NCBI GenBank assembly: GCA_964342525.1
Contig: CAYFGQ010000010.1
Span: forward strand, 1-64,000
Source: G963676205 sp964342525
Lineage (GTDB): Bacteria > Campylobacterota > Campylobacteria > Campylobacterales > Arcobacteraceae
Direction of reading: 5' to 3'
Length of the DNA: 64,000 nt
The position numbers were made by a program, and so were the translations under genes. Below, one piece after another: positions 53,323-62,893 of this stretch; the stretch's first letter is position 1, and the number at the start of each line of letters is the position of its first letter. The notes beneath the pieces are model-generated. The model was not told the DNA's origin. It did no database searches and saw nothing but the letters and a program-made list of their open reading frames with translations.

Positions 53323-56300
53323 TCAATTAGAAAAGCTAATTATAAAAGCAGCTCCTTTATACTCTTTATCCTCATATTTATAATCCTCATTATAAACCTC
53401 AATATTAAAATCATGCCTCTGCCGAATAATCTTATCCACCATAGAAAGCCCCAAGCCAGTACCTTGTGATTTATGCTTAGTAGTAAAATAAGGCTCAAAA
53501 ACCCTTTTTATAATCTCTTCACTAACACCACCAGCATTATCCATTATCTTTAGCTCTAAATTATGTTCATCTATCTTTTTTGTAGAGATAAAAATATACC
53601 TCTCATTTTCATCTTTTACATGATCATTAATAGCATCTTTTGCATTATTTAAAATATTGATAAAAGCTTGTTGAAGTTCGTTTTTATTCCCTTTTATCAA
53701 AATATCATCAGAAATATCAGACACAATTTTTATATATTGATCTTTTAAAACAGCCTCCACTAGATTTAAAGAGCCAGTTACCACCTCACTCACACTTAGC
53801 TCAATATGCTTTTTATCATCTCTGATAAAGTTTCTAAAATCATCAATAGTTTTTGATAAATATTTAGCTTGACTTACAATTTTATCTGTAGAATTCATGA
53901 TATTTGTTTTATCAATTGTTGCACCATGCTCTATCATAAATTTTATACCACTAGCACTTGTACTTATTACACTCAGTGGCTGTCTCCATTGATGAGCAAT
54001 ATTTCCTATCATTTCACCCATGGCTGCTAGTCTTGATTGATCTTCTAATTGCTTTAGGGATGTTACATCCTTTGCAACAATTAGAAGTCTTTGTTTATCA
54101 GGAAGTAAAGATAAACTTATATTTACAGTTACCCTATTATTATCTTTGAAAATAAATATTTTTTCATAAATAATTGCTTTTCCATCTTTATATATTTGTT
54201 TGATAATATCTTTTGTAGATTCTATATCTTCTGGTACTGTAAAATCTAAGGTGGTTTTATCTAAAAGTTCCTCTTTTTCATAACCAGTCATTTGGATGAA
54301 AGCATCATTAAACTTTAAAAACTTTGTATCTGAATCTAATATAGCTATACCATCTTTTGAATAATTAAAAATAGATTCAAACTCTTGTTTTTGATCACTC
54401 ATGATCTTTTTATTTTTTTTCTCTTGGGTAATATCTCTAGCTGAAGCATATAAATAGTGTTTATTATCTATCTCAATTCCTATGGCACTTATTTGTACAT
54501 CAAGGATAACACCATCTTTTCTTTTATGTCTTGTCTCAAAGGTTACTGCTTTTTTCTCAAAGATTATGGATCTTCTAAATTCATCTATCTCATCTTTTTT
54601 AAAATGAACATCCCAATCTTTTACATTTAGTTTTGCTGTTTCTTCATAATCAAAACCAAGCATATCAGCAAAAGACTTACTATACTCGACAAGATCACCA
54701 TTTTGATCTATAATATGAACACTATCACTAGCTAAATCTAAAATTGATTTATATTTATATCTTTCATTGGCTATAAATTGTTCTTTATCTTTTAAAATCT
54801 TTTGACGCACAAACATAAAACCAATAACCACTAAACTCAAAATTACAATAGCATATGCAGCTGTATAATCAACCCTTGTGATCTCTTTAGTAAATATCCA
54901 CTTATTTAGTATCTTTTGTTTATCTTCATCTTTTAAGCTATCTATATATCTATTTAATATTGGGATTAAATCTTTATTGTGTTTATTTACCATAAACTTT
55001 ACATCAAAATTTAGTTTACTTGTACCTGATACTTTTAGATTTGAAAAATTGTATTTATTCATATTATAAATAAGTGATGGCAAAATATCAGTTGCCGCAT
55101 ATACTTTACCATTTGCCAATAAATTTAAAGCTTCTATTGTATCTTTTACAGGTACAAACTTTATCCCTGGATATGCTTCTTTTAATTTCACATGGGCAGT
55201 ATAGTTTTTACCAACTGCTACAGTTTTTCCCTCTAACTCTTTAAAATCTATGATAAAGTCTTTATCTACAGCTGTAGCTACAGCTATTGGAAAAGTGATA
55301 AATGGTTTTGTAAATGCACCATACACTTCCCTATCTTTTGTGGATGAAGTTGCTATGATCATACCATTTGGATCAGCCTTTATAAGTCTTAGGGCTTCAG
55401 CAAAATTTGCATCTTTTATATAGTTATATTTTATATGGGATTTTTTTACCACAAGTTCCCAAATATCTGCACAAATACCCTCTACAGTATCCCCATGGAT
55501 AGTAAAAGGCTCCCAATTTGTCACATAGATATTCATCTTTGCTTTTTCTAAAAGCTCTTCTTCCTTTTCACTAAGTGGAACAAAATCACCATTTTCCGTT
55601 TCATAAAAGATTCCCCATTTATCAAGAAGATGGATATATTCATTTTTTTCAATATTTTTAAATGCTTTATTTAATATGGATAATAATAGTTTTTCATCTT
55701 TATTTACAGCAATTTTTAGCGGTAGCTCAAAGTATTTATTAAATAGGATATTATTTTGTAGTCTTACATTTAAAGCAAGATTATTAAGATTTGTGTTTAA
55801 AACCACATAATCATCCAGTGCAGCATCGACCTCTTTATTTATAAGTGCTTTTATAAGATCGACTGTAAAACTTTTAGTTATAAGTTCTATATTAGGATAT
55901 TTCTCTTTGAAGATTTTCTCAAAAACACTCCCCTTTACAACGGCAACCTTTTTATTTTCTAATTGGGAGATAGTTTTATAATTGTTTTGTGAGACAATTG
56001 AAGCTTTTACATTAAAAGTATTTTCATCAGTAAAGGAAAAGTAATCTTCCCTCTCTTTTGTTTTTACAATATTTGGGATGATATCTATTTTATTCTCTTT
56101 TAAAAGTCTAAGGCTCTCATTCCAAGGACTTTGGGTAATAAACTCAACTTTTATAGGTAAGTGTTCAGTTAAAAGTTTTAAAAAATCATTTGTAAAACCT
56201 TTTATCTCATTATTTTCTATATAACTATAAGGTCTCCAAGTAGTTTTTGTATTTATTTTTAAGACTTTTTTATTTTTTAAATAAGCGAGTTCTTCCTTAC

Positions 56301-56379
56301 TAAGATGCACATGATCGTGATCTGCCCATAGATTTGTTAAAGTAAAAAAGATCATAATTAAAATTAAAAAGTTCTTCAT
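53323..56379 (-). CDS. Twin binding-protein, double-PAS sensor histidine kinase
   Basis: A 1018-residue membrane kinase: signal peptide (1-18), a His-rich mature start (DHDHVH), and two family 3 solute-binding domains (about 30-255 and 275-505; LKINTKTTWRPYSYIENNEIKGF, MNIYVTNWEPFTIHGDTVEGI). A membrane span at about 515-537 is followed by two PAS domains (about 555-670 and 680-790; DSVHIIDQNGDLVEYSKSF, DGIAILDSDTKFLKFNDAF). Then come the H-box GNIAHQWRQPL (about 795) and a complete ATPase domain. Such fusions sense amino acids or similar small ligands directly. It is divergent from fbpB. No response regulator is adjacent. Confidence 0.9.
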   Translation of the reverse strand: MKNFLILIMIFFTLTNLWADHDHVHLSKEELAYLKNKKVLKINTKTTWRPYSYIENNEIKGFTNDFLKLLTEHLPIKVEFITQSPWNESLRLLKENKIDIIPNIVKTKEREDYFSFTDENTFNVKASIVSQNNYKTISQLENKKVAVVKGSVFEKIFKEKYPNIELITKSFTVDLIKALINKEVDAALDDYVVLNTNLNNLALNVRLQNNILFNKYFELPLKIAVNKDEKLLLSILNKAFKNIEKNEYIHLLDKWGIFYETENGDFVPLSEKEEELLEKAKMNIYVTNWEPFTIHGDTVEGICADIWELVVKKSHIKYNYIKDANFAEALRLIKADPNGMIIATSSTKDREVYGAFTKPFITFPIAVATAVDKDFIIDFKELEGKTVAVGKNYTAHVKLKEAYPGIKFVPVKDTIEALNLLANGKVYAATDILPSLIYNMNKYNFSNLKVSGTSKLNFDVKFMVNKHNKDLIPILNRYIDSLKDEDKQKILNKWIFTKEITRVDYTAAYAIVILSLVVIGFMFVRQKILKDKEQFIANERYKYKSILDLASDSVHIIDQNGDLVEYSKSFADMLGFDYEETAKLNVKDWDVHFKKDEIDEFRRSIIFEKKAVTFETRHKRKDGVILDVQISAIGIEIDNKHYLYASARDITQEKKNKKIMSDQKQEFESIFNYSKDGIAILDSDTKFLKFNDAFIQMTGYEKEELLDKTTLDFTVPEDIESTKDIIKQIYKDGKAIIYEKIFIFKDNNRVTVNISLSLLPDKQRLLIVAKDVTSLKQLEDQSRLAAMGEMIGNIAHQWRQPLSVISTSASGIKFMIEHGATIDKTNIMNSTDKIVSQAKYLSKTIDDFRNFIRDDKKHIELSVSEVVTGSLNLVEAVLKDQYIKIVSDISDDILIKGNKNELQQAFINILNNAKDAINDHVKDENERYIFISTKKIDEHNLELKIMDNAGGVSEEIIKRVFEPYFTTKHKSQGTGLGLSMVDKIIRQRHDFNIEVYNEDYKYEDKEYKGAAFIISFSN

Positions 56380-56490
56380 ACATATTCCCCGAATATCTAA
56401 ATAACACTAAGTATAACGAAAAAAAACAAAAATATTTATATTTTCAACAAATCTTCATAAGGAATAAATTTTGCATCTAGTAATTATAAA

Positions 56491-56515
56491 GTAATAATTA
56501 ATATCAATATTATTA
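56491..56515. promoter_or_regulatory. Fur-box-like site upstream of fbpB
   Basis: Read on the minus strand this is TAATAATATTGATATTAATT, nearly the same as the sites at 44830 and 59102. It lies 33 bases before fbpB and also upstream of the divergent kinase gene. Confidence 0.55.
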
Positions 56516-56547
56516 AGATATAAGTAAATTTGCAGTAATATACAACA

Positions 56548-58128
56548 ATGAAATTCAATATATATAAAATATTTAGTAGTTTTTTAACATTAATCATAAT
56601 AGCACCAATCATAGCTCTTTTTGTATTCTCAGTGGGTGGTAGTAGTGAAACCTTAGCCCATCTATATGACACTGTTTTGATGGACTATATTTTCAATACC
56701 CTAAAACTGGTTTTTTTAGTTTCTATTCTTTCACTTATTTTTGGTATTACCAGTGCTTACCTTACCGTATTTTACAATTTTAGATTTATACATATATTTA
56801 ATTTTTTGCTTGCTTTACCTTTTGTGATCCCTACTTATATTATGGGATATATTTACAGTGATATCCTTGGTTTTTTTGGTCCTGTGCATAGGCTACTTAT
56901 GGATTTGGGTATTACAAAAAACTTCTTTGATGTTTTAAATTTTAATTCAATTGTTGTTATCTTGGCTTTATGTTTATATCCATATATCTATTTAATAGTA
57001 AAGTCATCATTTTTAAAGAGTAGTACAGCCTTACTAAACCCAGCACTTAGCCTTGGTAAAAATAGGTTTGAACTTTTTTATAAGGTGATCTTACCCCTTT
57101 CACGTCCAGCTATTATTGGATCTTTATCTTTAGTGATTATGGAAACTATAAATGAGTTTGGTGCGGTGGCTTATTACGGGGTTGATACTTTAAGTACTGC
57201 TATTTATGCCTCATGGTTTGACCTGAATGATCCAAAAAGTTCAGCGTTTTTATCTGTAATCACTATGGCTATCATCTTTGTTTTATTGATCTCTGAAAAA
57301 TACAGTAGAGGTAAAAGTAGCTATAAAACAGAGTCCATAAACTCAGAGATAAGAAAAAATGAACTAACAGGATTTAAAAAATATTTAGCATACCTATTTT
57401 TATCTATCCCTGTTACCTTAGGATTTTTGATCCCTTTTGCGTGGATAGTTTTCTATTCATTTAAATATGCTTTAGAGGTGATAGATGATGAGTTTTTTGA
57501 AGTGGTTATCAATAGTTTTGTGGCTTCAACAATAAGTGCCCTACTTATAGTTACTATTGCTTTATTTATAACTTATTCAACACGTATCTTTAATACTGGA
57601 TATATGAAATATATCACAAAAGCAGCAGGTATTGGTTATGCAATTCCAAGTGTAATTGTAGGTGTTGGTGTATTAAGCTTCTTTGGTACTGCTGATAATC
57701 TTCTAATAGAAAACTTTGGTTTTTCTGGACTTATTCTAAGTGGATCAATGGTAGCACTTATCTTTGGATACACCGTAAAGTTCCTAGCCATAGGGATTAA
57801 TATGTGTGAATCAAACTTTGATAGGGTAAGTATCAATATAAATAAAGCTTCAAGAAATCTTGGTATGAGTTATTGGCAAACCTTACTTAGGGTTGAACTT
57901 CCTCTTATGAGAAAAACCCTTGTATTTGGATTTCTTTTAGTATTTGTGGATATCATAAAAGAGTTACCCCTTACACTTATTTTAAGACCATTTAACTATG
58001 AGACCCTCTCATCAAAAACCTATGAGTATGCAGGTAATACAATGATACAAGAATCATCAATATATGCACTATGTATTGTTCTTATCTGTTTTATCCCAGT
58101 TGTAATTAGTAATAAAGGTAAAAATTAA
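56548..58128 (+). CDS. fbpB: Iron(III) ABC transporter permease
   Basis: A 526-residue inner-membrane protein with about 12 spans, formed by two fused binding-protein-dependent permease units. Each carries the EAA loop that contacts the ATPase: NPALSLGKNRFELFYKVILPLSRPAIIG (about 168-195) and INKASRNLGMSYWQTLLRVELPLMRKTLV (about 430-458). This fused layout is typical of FbpB/SfuB. The stop overlaps the ATPase start as TAATG. A Fur-box-like site lies just upstream. Confidence 0.92.
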   Translation: MKFNIYKIFSSFLTLIIIAPIIALFVFSVGGSSETLAHLYDTVLMDYIFNTLKLVFLVSILSLIFGITSAYLTVFYNFRFIHIFNFLLALPFVIPTYIMGYIYSDILGFFGPVHRLLMDLGITKNFFDVLNFNSIVVILALCLYPYIYLIVKSSFLKSSTALLNPALSLGKNRFELFYKVILPLSRPAIIGSLSLVIMETINEFGAVAYYGVDTLSTAIYASWFDLNDPKSSAFLSVITMAIIFVLLISEKYSRGKSSYKTESINSEIRKNELTGFKKYLAYLFLSIPVTLGFLIPFAWIVFYSFKYALEVIDDEFFEVVINSFVASTISALLIVTIALFITYSTRIFNTGYMKYITKAAGIGYAIPSVIVGVGVLSFFGTADNLLIENFGFSGLILSGSMVALIFGYTVKFLAIGINMCESNFDRVSININKASRNLGMSYWQTLLRVELPLMRKTLVFGFLLVFVDIIKELPLTLILRPFNYETLSSKTYEYAGNTMIQESSIYALCIVLICFIPVVISNKGKN

Positions 58129-59102
58129 TGCTAGAGTTAAAAAATATAAATAAAAGTTTTGAAAAAACTGAGGTATTAAAAGATATAAATCTTCATATAA
58201 AAAAAGGTGAAGTTGTTTCCTTACTTGGACTTAGTGGATCTGGGAAAAGTACTATTTTAAATATCATCTCAGGGTTTGAGACTCCATGTAATGGTGAAGT
58301 AATCTACAAAGAAAAAACCCTATCAAGTACCAATAAATTTATTGATCCTGAAGATAGAAATATTGGATTTGTATTTCAAAACTATGCTTTATTTCCTCAC
58401 CTAAATGTTTATAAAAATATCACCTTTGGAATAAATAAAAAACCACGTGAAGAGAAAGATAAAATAGTATCTGGACTTTTAAAACTAATAAATCTTGAGG
58501 GCTATGAAAAAAGATTTCCCCATGAGCTTTCAGGTGGACAACAACAACGTATCGCCCTAGTAAGGTCGATGGCACTAAATCCTGAGCTTATATTACTAGA
58601 TGAGCCTTTTTCAAGTATTGATTCAATGGCAAAAGCATCAATCCAAAAAGAACTATTACAAATCCTAAAAGGGAGTGCAAAAACTGCTATCATCGTAACC
58701 CATGATGCAAAAGAAGCTATGGCTATGAGTGATAGAATTGTATACCTTGAAAAAGGAAAGATAGTTCAATTTGACACCCCACAAAATATATATAATAAAC
58801 CAAAAACAAAGCTCATAGCAAAATCTTTTGGGAAAGCTAACTTTATAAAAAAAGATGAAACTGAGTATTGTATAAGACCTAAATATTGTACAATCTCTAA
58901 GGATTCTGGAGAGTATAAAGCAAAAATATCTGATATCACAAATTTTGGAGAAGCACTACATATTACTATCTCTTTTAGATTCCAAACAGAAGATTATGAA
59001 TTTTTAATAATCGATGAAGATTTTGAACACACTTACAATATCGATGATATGATTTATTTAGATATTGATTACAAAAAAGCTGTAGTTATAGAAAAATCTT
59101 AA
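58128..59102 (+). CDS. fbpC: Iron(III) ABC transporter ATP-binding protein
   Basis: A 324-residue ATPase: Walker A GLSGSGKST (34-42), Q-loop VFQNYALFPHL, signature LSGGQQQRIALVRSMAL (about 135), Walker B LILLDEPFSSID and the switch His in VTHDAKEA. A C-terminal TOBE-like extension (about 245-324) is shorter than in full FbpC proteins of about 350 residues. It is coupled to fbpB. The binding protein encoded at 44949 is the obvious partner. Confidence 0.92.
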   Translation: MLELKNINKSFEKTEVLKDINLHIKKGEVVSLLGLSGSGKSTILNIISGFETPCNGEVIYKEKTLSSTNKFIDPEDRNIGFVFQNYALFPHLNVYKNITFGINKKPREEKDKIVSGLLKLINLEGYEKRFPHELSGGQQQRIALVRSMALNPELILLDEPFSSIDSMAKASIQKELLQILKGSAKTAIIVTHDAKEAMAMSDRIVYLEKGKIVQFDTPQNIYNKPKTKLIAKSFGKANFIKKDETEYCIRPKYCTISKDSGEYKAKISDITNFGEALHITISFRFQTEDYEFLIIDEDFEHTYNIDDMIYLDIDYKKAVVIEKS

Positions 59103-59185
59103 TAATATTGATATCAATTATCACTTTTAAAGATTTTCAAAGTTTTTTTGTGGTTAAATTATATTGATAATAAATATTATAATTA
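59102..59185 (+). promoter_or_regulatory. Two Fur-box-like sites upstream of the imelysin operon
   Basis: The first, AATAATATTGATATCAATTA (59102-59121, running on to CAC at 59125), is close to a perfect palindrome around TTGATATCAA. The second, ATATTGATAATAAATATTAT (59161-59180), overlaps the expected promoter. The ribosome site AGGGAGA follows near 59191-59197. Confidence 0.55.
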
Positions 59186-59203
59186 AAATAAGGGAGAACT
59201 TCA

Positions 59204-60529
59204 ATGTTCAAAAAATCAAAAATCTTAGCAGCTTCTTTATCTTTTGCTGCAGTTATCGCTTTAAGTGGTTGTGCTGGTAACTCACCAGAAATGTCAAAAA
59301 CAAATGTGGGAGCTACAAGTGTTCTTGGTACTTATGCTGATATTGCTCTTGCAAACTACACAGATGCATTAAATGATGCAAAAGCTTTACAAATGGCTAT
59401 TGACAAATTTGCTAAAAAACCAAATGCACAAAACTTAGAGCTTGCAAAAGCTGCTTGGTTAACATCAAGAGAATCTTATGGTCAAACAGAGATTTTTAGA
59501 TTATCAGAAGGTCCAATCGATGCTGAAGAGGGTTGGGTAGCTGACACTTATGGTGGACTTGAAGGACAATTAAATGCTTGGCCATTAGATGAAAATATGA
59601 TCGATTATACTATTGATGAAAAAGGTAAAAGAACAAAAGGTAATATCATCGATTCAATGGGTAAATTTAATCCAGGTGGAGAAGAGCCTACAACTGTAGA
59701 TGTATCTAAGATCACTGTTGATGCGATTACTGAGTTAAATGAAAATGGTGGTGAGGCAAATGTTGCTACTGGTTACCACGCGGTTGAGTTCTTATTATGG
59801 GGACAAGATCAAGATTATTCTTCATTTGTAAAAGATAGTATTACAAAAGGTGCACTAGTAGCTGGACAAAGACCATTAAGTGACTTTACTACAAGTAAAT
59901 ATGCTGAAAGAAGACTTGCATACTTAAAAGCTGCATCAGCTAAAATCGTAGCAGACCTTGAAGTTGTTACAAACGCTTGGGTAAAAGGTGAAAAAGGTTT
60001 ATATAGACAAGCATTCTTAGGAAAAGGTGCAAATGCTATTGAGTCAAAAGAAGCTATGAAACAAGTATTTGCTGGTATGGGTGTATTTATGAAATCAGAG
60101 CTTGCAAATGAAAGAATCGCTGTAGCTGTTCTTACTCCAAGTGAAGAGGATGAGCATTCTTGTTTCTCTGATAACACACATAGAGATATCACTACAAACT
60201 ACCAAGGGTTTAAAAACATCCTTTTAGGAACATACTCTGATATGGATTATGGTGTAGCTCCAATTGATGCAGTTGATGCAGCTTCAAAAGCACAAATCCT
60301 TGATCTAATGAAATCAATCGAGTCAAAAATCGCTTCAATCAATGCAATCACTGAGACAAGCAGACACTTTGATTACCAAATCAAACCAAATGACCCTCAA
60401 GCAAGAGTTATTAGAAAACTTAAAAATGAGATGAGAAAACTTGGTGATAAAATGGTAGATGTTGCAGCTGCAAATGGAATTAAACTTTCAATTGATGATG
60501 TAACAGATGCAGAAGAAACTAAACTGTAG
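59204..60529 (+). CDS. Imelysin-family iron-regulated lipoprotein
   Basis: A 441-residue exported lipoprotein (lipobox LSGC, Cys23) of the imelysin/peptidase M75 group, which includes IrpA, ICMP and EfeO-like proteins implicated in iron handling. The signature GxHxxE appears as GYHAVEFLLWGQD (His near residue 192), and two helical-bundle halves are visible, the second around HSCFSDNTHRDITTNYQGF. It leads a run of four closely spaced genes (imelysin, dihaem oxidoreductase, second imelysin, hydroxylase) behind Fur-box-like sites. Confidence 0.88.
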   Translation: MFKKSKILAASLSFAAVIALSGCAGNSPEMSKTNVGATSVLGTYADIALANYTDALNDAKALQMAIDKFAKKPNAQNLELAKAAWLTSRESYGQTEIFRLSEGPIDAEEGWVADTYGGLEGQLNAWPLDENMIDYTIDEKGKRTKGNIIDSMGKFNPGGEEPTTVDVSKITVDAITELNENGGEANVATGYHAVEFLLWGQDQDYSSFVKDSITKGALVAGQRPLSDFTTSKYAERRLAYLKAASAKIVADLEVVTNAWVKGEKGLYRQAFLGKGANAIESKEAMKQVFAGMGVFMKSELANERIAVAVLTPSEEDEHSCFSDNTHRDITTNYQGFKNILLGTYSDMDYGVAPIDAVDAASKAQILDLMKSIESKIASINAITETSRHFDYQIKPNDPQARVIRKLKNEMRKLGDKMVDVAAANGIKLSIDDVTDAEETKL

Positions 60530-60541
60530 TTTCTCTAATAT

Positions 60542-61903
60542 ATGAATAAATTAACTTCGAGCTTAGCACTTATTGGATTATTATCCATAAGTGCTTTAGC
60601 AAATGACCACAATAAATACTTCACTAAATCAAAATCCGAACACTCTTTTTCTAAACAAATAAACACTCTAAATGATGATGCCCTAGATATAGCTATACTT
60701 GGAAAAAGCTTTTTTAGAATCCCTTGGGTAGAAGCACCAAGTGCAACCACAGCAAGAGATGGGCTAGGTCCATTATTTAATGCAAATGCCTGTATTAGCT
60801 GCCATCCAAATAATGGGATTGGTGGTTTGTTTACAAAAAGTGGTGAGATAGCAAGATCAAATATCATAAAAGTTGGTATAACAAACAATGGTAGCCAAAA
60901 ACACCAAGAGATGATCTCTAAGATGGGATTTATCCCAGATCCAGTATATGGGGGACAAATCTCTATCAATGGTGTATTTGGTGTACCTTTTGAAGCAAGA
61001 CCAGAGGTAAAATTTGAGACAAGTGAGTTTACATTTCCTGATGGTGAGAAGATCACTATGCATAAACCTCTAGTAAAATTAAAAGATTTACAATATGGAG
61101 AGCTAACAACAAACGCCTCCTTATCTTTTAGAAAAGCACCTGCTTTAGTTGGACTTGGACTTTTAGAGATGATAAGTGATAAAGATATCTTAGCAAACGA
61201 AGATATAAATGACAAAAATGGCGATGGGATTAGTGGAAAAGCAAATATTGTTTATTCCCCATATCAAGATAAATATAAGGTAGGAAGATACACCTATAAA
61301 GCAAGTGCTCCAACTGTACTTCATCAAGTAGCAGGTGCAGCAAATAATGATATGAGCCTTACTTCACCAATCTTTCCAAATGATAACTGTACTGATGCAC
61401 AAAAAGAGTGTTTAGAAGCTCCTAAAGGAAGAAGTTCAGATAAATTTGATCTTCCAATTGAAAGAGTTAAAGCTATAGCCTTTTATCTTAAAACACTAAA
61501 AACTCCAATCCCTACACAAACAGATGAATTTATGGAGGGTAAAGAGATTTTTGATAAAATAGGTTGTGTATCTTGCCATAAAGATAATTTTACCACTGAA
61601 AATGGAATTAAAATTGCACCATATTCAGATATGCTTCTTCATGATATGGGAGAAGATCTTAGTGATGGTAGAGTTGAATTTAAAGCTGGATCTAGAGAAT
61701 GGAGAACATCACCTCTTTGGGGTATAGGACTTTATGGTAAAGTTTTAGGAAAAGATCCTAGATATCTACATGATGGTAGAGCTACATCTTTAAGCGAAGC
61801 GATCCTTTGGCATGGAGGAGAAGCTGAGAAGGCAAAAGATACTTATGTAAATCTATCAAAAGAAAAAAGAGATAAACTACTTAAATTTTTAGGAGAACTG
61901 TAA
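60542..61903 (+). CDS. Dihaem oxidoreductase (DUF1111/DHOR family)
   Basis: A 453-residue periplasmic protein with a signal peptide (1-20) and two c-type haem sites, CISCH (about 83-87) and CVSCH (about 340-344). It shows the family pattern GLGPLFNANACISCHPNNG and the C-terminal RYLHDGRATSLSEAILWHGGEAE, resembling MauG/cytochrome c peroxidase cores. These proteins accompany imelysins in many iron-regulated clusters, suggesting redox work on iron or on a protein partner. The gene is 12 bases after the first imelysin and directly abuts the second. Confidence 0.88.
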   Translation: MNKLTSSLALIGLLSISALANDHNKYFTKSKSEHSFSKQINTLNDDALDIAILGKSFFRIPWVEAPSATTARDGLGPLFNANACISCHPNNGIGGLFTKSGEIARSNIIKVGITNNGSQKHQEMISKMGFIPDPVYGGQISINGVFGVPFEARPEVKFETSEFTFPDGEKITMHKPLVKLKDLQYGELTTNASLSFRKAPALVGLGLLEMISDKDILANEDINDKNGDGISGKANIVYSPYQDKYKVGRYTYKASAPTVLHQVAGAANNDMSLTSPIFPNDNCTDAQKECLEAPKGRSSDKFDLPIERVKAIAFYLKTLKTPIPTQTDEFMEGKEIFDKIGCVSCHKDNFTTENGIKIAPYSDMLLHDMGEDLSDGRVEFKAGSREWRTSPLWGIGLYGKVLGKDPRYLHDGRATSLSEAILWHGGEAEKAKDTYVNLSKEKRDKLLKFLGEL

Positions 61904-62890
61904 ATGAAGTTTTTTAAACTATTGTTTTTGACAATTATTGTATCACTAAGTCTAAATGCAAATGATAAAGAATATACTTTAAAAATGCATAAAGATATTT
62001 ATACAAATGTTGTATTAAAAAATGCAAAAACTGCACTAAGTGATATTGAACTATTAGGTGAGATCGTAGCCTCAAAAGATAAAGAAAAAACAAAAGAGTT
62101 TTTTTCATCTTTTGTTGTATCTTGGAAAAAGGTTCAAGCTTTTTATATCTTAGGTGATTTAGATGATGAATATCTAGATTCTCCAAGATATGTGGATATT
62201 TTTCACCATGGAAATGAAGATATAAGAGCCCAACTTGACCTTATCTTAGATAGTAAAGATGCTCTAGAAGATCTTATCTACAAAAACTCACATAAATCAA
62301 TCAATGCTTTAGAATATCTATTATATGAAAAAGATATATCAGATACTAGAATAAACAAAGCAGCAAGAATTGCAATTGAAGCTATCAAAATGCATTTAGA
62401 AGATATCTATGAAGCATATAAAACAAGTGAAAAAAGTTTTTATGCTGATGATAAAAAAGCAAATGCTATGATCATCAATGCTCTAATTGAAAGCTCATAT
62501 AAACTAAAAGAGTGGAGAGTTGGTGATGTGGCTGGATTATCAAAAAAATATAAAAACAATCCAGATGTCACAAGGGGTGAATACTACACAAGTAAAAACT
62601 CAAAAGCTGCCCTACTTGCAATCCTTGACACATATAAAGCTGTAATGGATTCACCAAAATATGAAGATTTTGGAGACTATTTTAAAAAGGTAGTTAAAAT
62701 TGAAGAACTGACACAAGTTTTAAAAAGTATAGATAAAAGTATAAACCTTACAAAAGCTATCAAAAATGATGACTTAACAGGGACAAAAAAACTATACAAA
62801 AGCCTGAAAAAAGTTCATATAGGATTTTATATTTATCTAATAGATGCCCTTAAAATGAACGCAAAAATCTTAGATGCCGATGGTGATTAA
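61904..62890 (+). CDS. Second imelysin-family protein, with a changed signature motif
   Basis: A 328-residue exported protein (signal peptide 1-19, LNAND) of the imelysin fold: VVSWKKVQAFYILGDLDDEYLDSPRYVD matches the family's first-half pattern. The GxHxxE signature position reads S-I-N134-A-L-E137-YLLYE, so the Gly and His of the motif are replaced by Ser and Asn while the Glu remains. It begins on the base after the dihaem gene's stop. It is shorter than its neighbour and lacks a lipobox, so it is probably soluble in the periplasm. Confidence 0.8.
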   Translation: MKFFKLLFLTIIVSLSLNANDKEYTLKMHKDIYTNVVLKNAKTALSDIELLGEIVASKDKEKTKEFFSSFVVSWKKVQAFYILGDLDDEYLDSPRYVDIFHHGNEDIRAQLDLILDSKDALEDLIYKNSHKSINALEYLLYEKDISDTRINKAARIAIEAIKMHLEDIYEAYKTSEKSFYADDKKANAMIINALIESSYKLKEWRVGDVAGLSKKYKNNPDVTRGEYYTSKNSKAALLAILDTYKAVMDSPKYEDFGDYFKKVVKIEELTQVLKSIDKSINLTKAIKNDDLTGTKKLYKSLKKVHIGFYIYLIDALKMNAKILDADGD

Positions 62891-62893
62891 AAA

